From Branchiostoma floridae (taxonomy: Eukaryota > Chordata > Leptocardii > Amphioxiformes > Branchiostomatidae): DNA of 64,000 bases. Positions 12,441-24,900 of this stretch are shown piece by piece. The notes below the pieces were generated by a model, which was given only the letters and a program-made list of their open reading frames with translations, was not told the DNA's origin and ran no database searches. Both the position numbers and the translations under genes were made by a program. Within the stretch, counting starts at the first letter, position 1, and every line of letters begins with the position of its first letter. The stretch spans positions 2,856,992 to 2,920,991 of the forward strand of contig NC_049986.1 in the NCBI RefSeq assembly GCF_000003815.2. Reading direction: 5' to 3'.

Positions 12441-12827
12441 TAGCCTGGGTACCATCCAGATAGTTGTTGGCTCCGACATTTATTATACACTGTATACAGT
12501 CGCTTCTCTACTATTATGTTTCGGAAAATTGACATCACTAACGTCTGGAATTGTTAAAATTTTGAACATGGGTGCTGATTTGTCAGTACACATTAGCGAA
12601 TAAAGGAATGGCTTAAAGCGCTCGCTCGAACAAGCGTTCCAACACCTGAAATGCCCTTTGTCTGCTTGTGAGAGGCCTGTTGTCATCAAACAAGTTCTTC
12701 AGAACCCATTCCTTAATTTGCTCATTAACTGACATATCACCACCAAAAGCCTTGAATGTGCATGTCTCCAGAGGGGTAGCAGAGGCGAACTTAGGAGCGA
12801 ACTACTATCTGGATGGTACTGAAGATA
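12441..12827. mobile_element. hAT-like MITE of the TAGCCTGGGTAC family, copy 1
   Basis: The left end TAGCCTGGGTACCATCCAGA and the right end TATCTGGATGGTAC form inverted ends; the last bases of the right end have diverged. TGAGAGACC flanks both sides (12432-12440 and 12828-12836). It carries AATAAA on the minus strand (12479-12484), about 470 bp past the FLOT1 stop. A second copy is at 44403-44693. Confidence 0.75.
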
Positions 12828-12950
12828 TGAGAGACCAGAATTATCTTTCATGTGCTGCTTTTTTGTCTAGTACAAGAATAATTTTTGTTACTTTGATAAG
12901 TTAAATGCAACAAACAACAGATCTTAAAGGAACAACTATTACATCATATT

Positions 12951-15900
12951 CTACAAATGGTTGCGTCCGCTGACCTTTGACATGTCCACGCCAGTCATGG
13001 ACTCCACGACCTGCGGCAGCCTCTCCACGATATCCATCACTTCGCCCGTAATCTTGGCGGCGCCCAGCTCGCCCTTTCCGCTGGACACCATGGTCACCTT
13101 CTTGGTCTGGGACAATGGGGCTGCAACTTCCGCCACAACCTAATGATAGACAGTACAGTGAGCAATGTGTTTTGAATTGAGCATCGGAGGCATGAGATGT
13201 TGTGCGGGTAGCGCAATGATTCTAGGGCTGAATCTAGACCCTCTGAAACGCTATTTCCTGTATTTAGAGTGGCAAATTTCACTGGTAGAGTAGACTCTAC
13301 TTGGTTCAAAGACATCTGTGCTGAATTTCTGGAGATCCTTGCCAAATTTCATTTTTCTAATATCTTTACATGCCGATTTTTGTCCATTTTAGAGGACGGA
13401 ATGGGCAAAATTTTTTGTCTGTCCCCAGCAGCGAAGTTCCATCAAAGGACGGAAGGATGGTCGCTGGGTAGAACCCTGATAGTGATACTCCCATACAACA
13501 TTAACAACTACTGAGAAGTATCCTCAATTTGACATAAACATACTCTGCAGTGTGTGCCAGTCAATGTACCAACATACAATACACATGAACCAGTGATCAG
13601 TGATCCATGCAACTTTCTAATATGTTTTGCACTGCTAAATCCCTGTTCCCAGAGCTCTCTCCAGCTTTTAATTCTTTTTGTCCCATTAAATGTTTAGGCG
13701 CCATGTTGCTAAATTTCGTTATCAAATCTCTCATTTCAAGCTTACAAAAATAAATTTCCTTCAATTTCATGTCATGCAGCTCAGATGTTATGATGGACAG
13801 TCCCTATAGTACAGGAGCCAAGTCCTGAAAAAAATTGATTTTGTTGCACCCATTCTACAGAAATTAGGATTGACCTAATTTTGTGGCATAGTGAAAATTT
13901 TCAGTTTTCAAATGGGGAATACGTGTTCTATACCTTTATGCTTTGCTAGCAAAAGTGATACCACAATTTGAGCATAAAAATCATGCTGGGTGATGGACCA
14001 AAAACCCCTCTACCACAAAATTAGGTCAAATCTTTTTTGTAAAATGGGTGCAACGAAATCATATTTCTATGCCTCTTTCAGGACTTGGCTCCTGTACTAC
14101 TACTAGCAAGGTTCCGTCTTGGGATGGAGGTACTGATCTTGTCTAGACACTGAGATGTGCACACCTTGGGCAGTGTCTCCAGCACCATGTCCCCATGGCT
14201 GCCTCCTGGTAGTCCCTCCAGGCATCGGCCTTCTTGGCCATCTGTTCTGCCTCAGCCTTAGCCTTGGCCTCAATAGCATAGGCCTCAGCCTCTCCCTTCA
14301 GCTGTGGGTAGAACACACAACACTGGTTACTTAGTATGTCACTACTGAGACTGCCATAGAAAATTTATCATAGAAAACTTAGCCAACTGAAAAGCATGGT
14401 GAACAAGCTAGGTAACAAAATGTTATTGTGAGGTCCTGTCCAACACTGCCCCCCTTGCTGGAATTCCATCAATCTGTGGCCGACTGTCCCAGTTTTTTGC
14501 CCTAGCCCCAAAGGGACTCTGCATGACCCACGTTCTACCAGCAGCTGGAACTCCAGCAGCCCTGCCCAACATTGGCTCGCAGACTGGAAATTCAAAGCAT
14601 TCCTATGGGCCAGCATTCTTGTGGACACAATTGCTTGTACAATAATCCTAGAATTCTTGCAGATTGAACACAATACTTAACCATTTGGCTTGCCCCTGAG
14701 GCATCGCCAAAAAGCCCCTAACTGTAAACCCAGGATTACTGTCCTGTCTCAGGTAAACTTAGGAATGGAAAAGGGTGATGTCTTACCCTGACAGCTTCAG
14801 CTTCAGCCTCTGCTTCCATCAGAACACGCTTCCTGTAGGGTAAAGTGCAAAGGTCAAACAATAAATCAAAGATCTCATACTTCTGTGATCATGCACTATA
14901 AAAGCTGATGCTCATCAGGTTATTGCCCTTGCAGGGCATACAAGTTTTCTTAGGATTACACCAAAATAATTTGAGAAAGGGGGTGTTGGCTTGTAATGAT
15001 GCAGTACCTGAAATTACTGTTAGGGGGTCCAACACATGCTTCTCTGGAGCCTCAACTGTGCTAACCACGTACCAGAATTACTGCAAATCTATTTAAGAGA
15101 TCTTGAGTTACAGGTGCAAGCACACAAATACAACCAAAATATATACCATTTGGCTTGCCCCTGAGGCGTCGCCAAAAATACCCCCATTGGAGGTGACCTT
15201 CCTTCCCAGAGTAATAAAATCTGCTTATCACAATCAAGTTCACATCTTTAAACCAGCAATGAATGTTTTGATTGTACAAACTTTAAGGCACTTTGTGGTG
15301 TAAAACTCATTGTTGACACCAATCTAAGCTACTGTAAATACATTTAAGTTTGCGGGGATTTAATTTCGCGGCAGCGGGAAAAAGGACTTCATGGTGGTTT
15401 TAAGTTCGCGGTAGCACCATTCACTGTAGTCTCTTACTGCCATGGAAAAATTTTCGCGGCGGTTTTAGATTCGCGGTGAAGTGGCCACCACCGTGAAAAC
15501 CGCGAACATTAAACCACTGCAAACATTTCTGTATTTACAGTATGCATGTGTTTTCCCTTAATTTCCTTTTTCCAAAAGTCTGACTTACGCGTTTGCCTCA
15601 GCCAGTGTCTCCAGCCGGTACTTCTCGGCCTCTGCGGGACGTTTGATCTGTGCCTCCAGCTCGCGCTCCCGCCGGGCGATCTCCTGCTCCTGAACCTGGA
15701 TCTGCTGGGTACGCTCCACCACCTTAATCTGCATCTGTTCCTCCTTAATCCTCTGCTTGGTCTTTGCAGCCTGAAGTAAAATGGAACATCACACTGAACT
15801 ACATATTTAACAGCTTTAACATTAGTTCCCAGATCTCTTGCTTGGTCTCATTGATGAGTTCTTCCTTTCCATAGACGTCTATGTTATAATACATGTTTTA

Positions 15901-18900
15901 CATGAAAGCATTCATAATGGAATGGAATGTCCGTAGATTTTTTATTTTATGTTGAGCACATTTCCCTTTATTATGAGAAAAAATTGCCAATGACAAATAA
16001 ACAATACCCATAGTTTACGTTCTTTGTTTATAGCAATTACAAACTACACTCCCCACAAGGCACTTTTTCACTGTTCATATACAACTGCACCACTCATAAC
16101 CTAGGACTGTGTACCTTCGTCCTCCGACCTAAACTTTACCTGCTAATTTCAAACAAACTTTCACCAATCTAACTTTTGAGATCAGTTCCGCAGGCTAAAA
16201 CTAGTAAAAGCTAAAAACATGCGTCCATGCAGCCGTTCATATTTTGGCTCGGATCTCTTTTAGGATACCCACTCGGAGTAATGCATAATTGAGACCTCAT
16301 AGCCCTTGTGCAATTATTACAGCAGGCAACAAATACTTAAGCGGGGACCAAGACCACTAGTAGCACTTTGCACAACTCCTATACTTTTGTTTAAATGCTG
16401 AGTGCTACACAGGCCAAGCAGTATAACTTGGGGTAGGGTTTTAACTAGAAATACGTTCAATACCCTGAATGTAAAACCAGCTCTCTACCTACTAGGCTAT
16501 TGCACCGGTGGCCATAACATCCATGTGAAACACACACACGCACACACACACACGCACACACACACACGCACACAGATACACACAAACACTCACTCACCTG
16601 TAGTTCATAAGCCAACTCTGCCTCTGCTTTCTGTTAAAAGATGACAAAAGAACAAAATCTTCAGACAACAAAGGTAACCACAAGGTGAAAGATAAACCTT
16701 CACTACCAAGAACAACTAAAACTGCAGTTTACAGTAAATGCCTGTCTTCTGTTTTTCTGTTTTGGTACTGGGGTACTACATGTGTCTAGTTTTAACCCCC
16801 ATGCATTTTTCTTTCTTGATGTCTTAAATCTTTGGAAAATGAATAAAGAAAAAAAAAGAACAACCTAAATACAGAATGATCCCTGGGTACCTTGGTCTGG
16901 GTTTCCATGTCGTAAGCAGCTTTCTTCAACTCAAAGTCCCTTTGGGCGGCTGCGATCTCGGTGTCATTCGAAAAGCGGGCCTTCATCCTCTGTTCCTCTG
17001 CACTGGCTTCCTAATGAATGGACAGTAGAGCTGACTGCATGATTACAATGTCACATGTACAAATGTACATGCAGGAATGCAAGTTGTTCTTTGTAAATTG
17101 TATGGTGTTCAATCTTAAAGACAACTTAGACCAAGGGAAAAAATGTTTAAAAAATTGTTCTGAAAAAATCAGGGTCAGTAGGTATGGATTTTTTTTTCTT
17201 GTAATTTTTTCAGGCAGGCCAAAACTCTAGCAAGACATACTACGATACAGTTGAACAAAGTAAACTGGATGTGCAAGAGGAAACTTGAATGTTGTGCATA
17301 ATAGATACATTTATCCTTCATTTGACAGAACAAGCAGTGTTTTTACCTCAATAGGATACTGGCTGAATAAAAATTCTAACTGGAAGCTATGTGACTCCAC
17401 TGCCCATCAAAAAAAAGTCTAGGGTTGGCAGGTTTTTCTAGGGTAGGTAGGGAAACACAACTTTTTCCTTAGGCCTTAGTAACACTAGCAGTATTTTTCC
17501 CTGTGTAAAAAAGGCTATTTGCATTATTGCAAAATGTCAACTTTGTGGAAATTTCAACCGTAACAAATTAAAAGCAGAATTGTGCCTTTAAGTGACTAAG
17601 TACTTAAAGCCACAAATATGGTTTCTGCCTTGCCTTGATTCCTGAGTCTCTCTGAGCCTCTGCCTCACCGATGCGAGCATCTTTCTTCACCTGTGCAGTA
17701 CGGGTCATACCCAAGGCCTTCAGGTAGCCCTGTGTTCATGGGAGAAAGCAGGAGGAAAAGTCTTGAGTAGAAGTACAAAATTAATAAGCATGCACCTCGG
17801 TACTGCACAGTGTGAAACACAACTTTTCAACAGTTGATGTCTATTAAGAACTGTGAATAGCTATTACAAGAAACAAAAAAAGTCATACGGTACATGTTTT
17901 ACCAAACAAAGTTTTGTAGTGAATTGTATCACTAGACTAAATCAGTAAATGTGTAATACTGTTGCAAAAAGCTGTATTTCATAATAGTATGTCAGTATAC
18001 TGTCAAAATTCCCTGGAGCATAATTGTATTGCAGTAAGGACTAGGGAAAGTATTTCAAGTTTGTAGTTGAAACAACAGTACTGTACTTATGCAAGGCAAG
18101 ACTAAACAGAATCTGATGTTTGCTGTACAACTAGCATAAAATTACAGCAATTTCTTTTTGCAAATTTCAGAAATACTGAAGGCAAGGACACACTGTAAAA
18201 CTAAAGGTATTAATTCTAATACCTTTACAGAAACATGAAATACAACTTCAAGTGGAAGTGCCTCACTTCATCACAGGTCTGATGATGGCAATGTGTACAT
18301 TAGGGGTGGGTACCGGTACAGAAAATTCAGGTCCAGGTCCGGTTCTGGTCCAGAGGATCAGGTCCAGGTCTGGACTTGAATCTGGACCTGATTCAGTATG
18401 TGGAAACTTGTGGGCAATACTCAAAACAATGGTCGATTTCACTACAAAAAAAATCTGTTTTGTGGAGTATTCGACTCCCACTGGCATTTTGAAATCCTAC
18501 AAGACTAACTGCCTAGAAATGACTATGGACTCTGCTCTACTTTGCTCTTGTTGACCGGTAAGCTCCAAAACGTGTAAATGCCTGATCATATAATATGTTC
18601 ATCTTCTAATTATAGGTCCAACATCAGGTCCACCATATTTTTTTCCGGTCCGGTCCAATAAAAAAAACGGTTTTGTACTGGACTACTGGTACACCATTCT
18701 GGTACCCACCCCTAGTGTACATGTAAATCAAAGCTTGTTAGTGCAACGTAGCAAAGAAAAACACTGGTGTAAAACGACTTCTACTCAGAGTCTTGACAAC
18801 ACTCAAAGACAGCAAGAGTGGGACAGAACAATAAAGTAAAAACCGAAATGTTATGATTGGATGTTTGAATAAAATAGATATGAAGATGTGGTTGAAATAA

Positions 18901-21900
18901 CGCATTAACGCACGTTAAAATCAAGGATTCACGTACGTTAAAATCAAGGATTCACGTACGTTAAAATCAAGAATTCACGCGTGTGAAAACGCTAAAATAA
19001 TTTGAGGGTGAGGTCAAAAATAAGTCAAACTGGTCATGATTTTTCTAGCAGCTTACAGCATTCCAACAAAGTATTACCTCCTTCCATAGTGGATCAGCAG
19101 TTATGATTTAGATGGATTTGAAGAGTGAAAGTAACGTAGCACAACATGGCATGCATACCTTCACCAATTCTCACCAGATTTAAGAATGCGTCAAGAGTAC
19201 TTTCATTCTTATTTAGTTCACCCACCAGACATAAGAAACACTTGCATGAGGTAAGCACGTTTACAAGTGCATTTTACATTTGAAGTTCTAATAAAAGTGG
19301 CTCAGTAACAATAAAACCCCATGCTTTAACTGTGTACTGCAGGTGAAGTCTAAGTCTGTTATACGACACATGCGGCACTAGCTCTAAAAAATTGCAGTGA
19401 AGGTACAGTAAAGTGTGCACAGAGTGATAGACTATAGGTTTCAGTTGATTAGTAGAGCTCTATCACACGGAGGGAGGTAAGACGTTTCCCAGAATGGCTG
19501 CAAATTGCAGGGCGAAATGTCGGAGGCCAAACCTCTTCGTCTCTGATGTCTTTGAGTGTGTACGACACCACACTGATGCCCATGTTTACAAGGTCCGTCG
19601 AGGCAACCTCAAACACGGCTTTGGCAAACTTCTTCCGATCTTTGTAGATCTCCTATTGTGAAACATTGATCGGTAAAAAAAGCACATTAATTATTGAGCA
19701 GAGCAGTGCGGATTCATAACCTTAAAAACTGTCATCAGCAGTGACTTCGTACCTTTGCCCAGAAGGTTATGTTTTCGGTAGGATTTGTATGTGGTTAAAA
19801 AGAAAGTTTGAAATGGATTATCATCAAATTTGGTATGCGGTCAAGTTCTATCCTATGGATTTGGACTTCCTAGTGGCTTTCCTATGTATTGCAACAACAA
19901 AAAAATTTCTAGGTTGTTTCTGATTTCTGTTCCAGATAGAATTTGTCCAATTTTCCTGCCATTTGCTTCTTTTGGAATAATACCATCCTGAACCACTGCT
20001 GATCACAGTCCTCAAGGCATCCTGTTGCCATGGCAACTAAGATAAATACCTCCTCATCCCGAACATCCTTAAGAGTGTAGCTGACAATGATGATGCCCAT
20101 GTTCACGAAATCAGTCGAGGCGACCTTGAAAACCGCCTGGGCAAATTTCTTCCTGTCTTGGTAAATCTCCTATGTCCAGGTTAAACACAGGAGGGGTGAG
20201 GCTATGTGGGGTTAACTTTACCATACTGAGGTACCAGTGCATCAGCACCAATATGGGCTCACTCAAGCTTAAGGTTTACTACAGTACTTATCTTCAACAT
20301 GCACGACTTCTAACTTACGAAACCCCAAACGAATATCATCAGGCTTTTAGCTAGGATTTTATTACAGGGGATCTAAATTTCTTGGCGAGTCGTAATAAGT
20401 GATATAGGCACGAATATTGGAGGGTGGTCTGGGGGCATCCACCTTCCATGGTGCAGGGTTTTCAAGATCTTTTAAGTTAAAATGGTGCGTTCTAAGGTAT
20501 CCCGAGGAGCAAAATTATTGTCAGAGAGGTCCCAGTAGAAGACTGTGACCACAAATGACCTAGTGGCGTCCCTGGTCAATCAGAATTTCATGCTAGTTAG
20601 AGGATCTGTTTCTCAGTGTAAGGGCATCTAGTGTGTCCAATCTCTTGTTATTCTAAGAAAAGCATGTCCAAATGACGCCTGGACGCATGCCTGGCTAAAA
20701 GCCTGAATATCATAGCAAATTTGAAATGATTGAAACTGAAAAATAAAGGTTAGAATGATAACTTACATATACAAAATGTAAAACAAACATACAAGTATCA
20801 ACTTCGTTTCTTACTTGAATCACCAAGAGAATTAAATCCATCACAGCAATTTAAAGTTACTGGTTTCTGAGCTCCACCCCTACATCCCACCCTTGGCTCT
20901 GTCCATACCTCTACAGTCATGGTGCCCATGATAGCCCTCTGGTGACCCTCCAGTGTCTCCAGGGCGATGCGGCGAATCTGCTCCTCAGACTTCCCCAGGA
21001 ACTGCTGGCACGCCGCGGCCAGCATCTCCTGGTTCTGGCCTTGGATCTTCACCTAGCAGAACAGGACAGAACTGCAGTTCAGTATGTGATAAGAATTAGG
21101 ACCATGCATATACAAATGTACATGCTACATCGTACAACTATTTTTTTTTTCATTGCCAGCAAGTCTACTCTAGCATTGAGATGCATTTTCACAACACAAG
21201 GCAAATCTAAGGCCATTTGGTATGAAATGTTCAGCAAGTTTCAGCAACATTTTTAAAATCTTATATGAAGGGTAAGACCAATACCAAAATTTTGTAAACA
21301 GGAAAAAATACCTAGTAGTACCTGCATATTATTCTCAAGACTAAAAAAAGGACTAACAGTGCTTGTACCAAATATCAAAATGTAATAATTAGCAGAAAAG
21401 TTATATCATACTCTTAAGCCCTATCTTTACTACATATTTACTATGCAAAATATATACATGTAGTACTATCTAGTGTTGCAGCAATATCATCACACAAATG
21501 TTAAATGCACTCAAGGCAAGGTCAAAATTAAAGTCTTAGTTAACAAATGAGAAGTATGTGCAATGTATATAAAATTATAAATGTATAAAATGTAAAAACA
21601 TAAATGTGCTATACATGCACAAATATACAAATACATGTACACAAAAATGCATGCTTTGCCACATGGGTGAGGAAAATCAGGAAAGCAGAAGAATACAACA
21701 AAAAGGAAGTATGAGGGGGAGGGGGGCAGGGCTGTTAAATCATACCACAACAGACAAAGCTAAAACAAAGAAGGTTGCACAAACTGACAAAGGTAAAAGT
21801 GGCCAACAACCTGTGCAACACCTGTGACCGAGATAGCCACTCCTTCGTGGGTGTACACTCGGGGGCTTTCTACATTCAAGGTCAATGTATTCAGGGGAAT

Positions 21901-24900
21901 TCTGCAGAAAACCACCACACACAAACACACACAGAAAATAGGCAAAAGAGGGTAAATATATGAAGATTTCTGCATAACCAATACAAAAAGGGGAGAAAGC
22001 TGGTATAAGGTGCTGGTGTGAGAGAACTTCACAAAATCTAATAAAAGAACAAAGGGATGGTTAATGAACATGGTGTATAAAACAATGGACTTAGATGATG
22101 CAGCAAAACTTGTCTTGAGAAGTGATGATTCAAATCTTGAAGACAAAGAACATCCCAAAGTAATATCTTCTAAGAGAAATGAAAAAAAAACCTCAGCAAT
22201 TTAAGATGCTTGACAAGCATATCTTCATATTGCTGAAAAAGGACAGAAATAGGAGGTACACTTATTGTATACCAAGTACCAGTAGCTTGTATTTGTATTG
22301 AAATGTATTGAAATACATATGTAGCTTGTGTGTATTGAAAATGTCAGCACGACTGATGATAAGATGAATGTAGTTCAGTTTTGTGCATGGATTAAATAAA
22401 AGGACTGTAATGTTGTTGAGTGAACCAACTCATGATCACCTCTATGGTTTTCAGACCCCTATGATTGCTTGAAAATAAACAAGTTTGCTGCTCCTATACA
22501 TGCTCAAAATGCCAATTGCATACAATCCTTGAGAGGCAGTCTTCGGTAACAGAGTAATGCTTTACTAATTTGAGCTACAAGCATGACAATGTTGCAAGTA
22601 CATGTCCTCTGGAATATGTGCGTGAAGGAAAACGACTGCAAACTTGAAAACTGCAGAATTTGCAATTACTTTGGCCCTGCTATATATGTGTCAATTTACT
22701 GCTGCTACACTGTCTATTCACCCTCTTCTTCTACATCCTTGTTCTAGTATATCTTTTATGCCAAACAGGTATGACATAATGCATACTAGTAACACAAACT
22801 TTTGACAAATTTGCATGCTACATACATGCAGACCAAAAAAAAATGAAAAAAACACCTGAAGAATCGACTGATAGCAGCAGGAACAAAGCTAAAGGAAGCA
22901 AATCTACGAGAATTGTTATCTAGAGGTAGATTTGGAGCACCTGCGCAACACCATTAACAGTTATGGACACGCCGTTATTAGTGTAGACTTTAGGGCTCTC
23001 GATATTCAGGGTCATCACAGTAAGGGGGACTCTGTGTCAACAAACAGTCAAGACGGATTAGTTAGTAGCGACACCAACCTTTTCCATTCATAGGGAAGAG
23101 GTTTAGTGTCCTGGTTAGTACTGGTTTAGTGTCCTGGTTAGTAGGTTTAGTGACCTGGTTAGTGAAAGGAAACTGGGCTAATGTTAGTCCAAAAAATGGC
23201 CCTCTAGGATTGGTCCACCAGTAATCTAATCAAAGTCCTGATAGGGATAACCACAGGGCTGCTGCATATTCATGAGAGACAAAATTCCACAGATACCAAC
23301 TGAGATGCTGGACACAGATAGGTTTGTTCAAGGTTCCAGTGTTGAGAATGTCTGAAAGAACAACACGATTAATAGGAGCAAAGGAGAGTTAGTGACAGCA
23401 ACAGTATCTCGGCAATTGTTGCTGCATTTCTCAGTGCAACTAAGCTCCAAGGTACATGTATAATTCACATGTCTAAGGCTTAAGTATAGGATTTCGGAAT
23501 AGATTGTAAGGTTACACATATGAAAGACAGCTTTGAGAAGTAGACCTGCTTACAAATAATAATAATTTCGGATGTTTTCCCTCAACCGAGACGGAGGCCG
23601 ATACCGATACCGGTCTGGATGTGTGACTTAGGCTTTGGGTCATTTCAACTTGATAAGAATGAGAGGATTGATCGAAAGCTTGTTGGTTCACGCTTAATTT
23701 TGTACGGATATATGGTTCTTAAAAATGGTAACATAATGTTGACTACTGTCACAGATGTTTTTTGTTCAATTTTTTCCAACAGACATTTTCAGTCATTAAT
23801 GTACCTTGGGGAGCCATATACGATTGAGGAATGCACACACACAAGTTGCTGAGTTGAAACCACCTTTGTTGTTGTACACACAAGCTTGTTGACATTACCT
23901 GTGCCACCCCCGTCACGGATATGGGCACACCCGCTAGGGTATAAACTGTGGGGCTGTCAATGCTCAAAGTCAGCGTGTTCAGGGGGATCCTGGGTCGTGA
24001 GAACATATCACCAATAATATAGTACAGGTCAACTGGCAATCATGGCAAGTGTACACGTCATGTAAGTAGTTAACAACATTTAGGCCACACCAAATTTATT
24101 TGTTGTTTCTCGGATTTCTAAGAAAAAAATTGGACCGACAGGTTGAAAAATTTAAAAAAAATGTCTGGGGTGAAGATATGGTTTAAATAAAACAACAAAA
24201 ACAGCCTGACGAGTTAAATGGCACATTTTATACAATAAATCCATTCCTTTGATTTCTTACTGATGTACTGAATAAAAGGCATTGTTTTCAACTGAAATTA
24301 TGTGTATGTGGCTCTGAATAGTAATTAATATTTACAGGTTTGTGATAGCAAAACTTGTATTATTTTTTCTCGGGGCTTAATTTTTTTGGAAAGGAAAAGT
24401 AATGGACAGGCGAATCCAAGAAGTTAGAAATAGAATTAGTCTGGCCTTAGGCCACACCAATCTAATTTCTTGGTTCACGGATTTTTTCATAAAAAATATG
24501 GAGTGAGAGGACGAAATAAAAGTAAAAATTGTAAAATGGTTGGGGTAAAGGTAACGACTAATCCAAAACATAAAGAAAAAAAGTTTTCAGCTTGAAAAAA
24601 GTACAAAAACACTATTTTTGTACAGTAACAGCACCTGTACCCACACTTTAAGGAGCTTATAATATAAAGGCCAATTTGCTACACCAGAAAGTTGGTGAAT
24701 GGTTTCATTAATGGTGAAAATTTGCTGAGTGGTAATTTTTATTTTTATTTTTTTTCCCAAAAAATAGGAGCGAGCGAATCCGTGAACCAAGAAATTAAAT
24801 CGGTGTGGCCTTATAATCATTATCAGGATCAACAAATACATCAATTACTATACAATAACATTAGCAACAGACATATACATGTGTACATTGATTATAGTAA

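Noticed and set aside
21811-23989. The three similar FLOT1 exons as assembly duplication or pseudo-exons
   Set aside because: The copies differ at 7-12 of 30 residues, with intact splice sites and conserved core residues. The introns around them are unrelated, so they are old, selected duplications.
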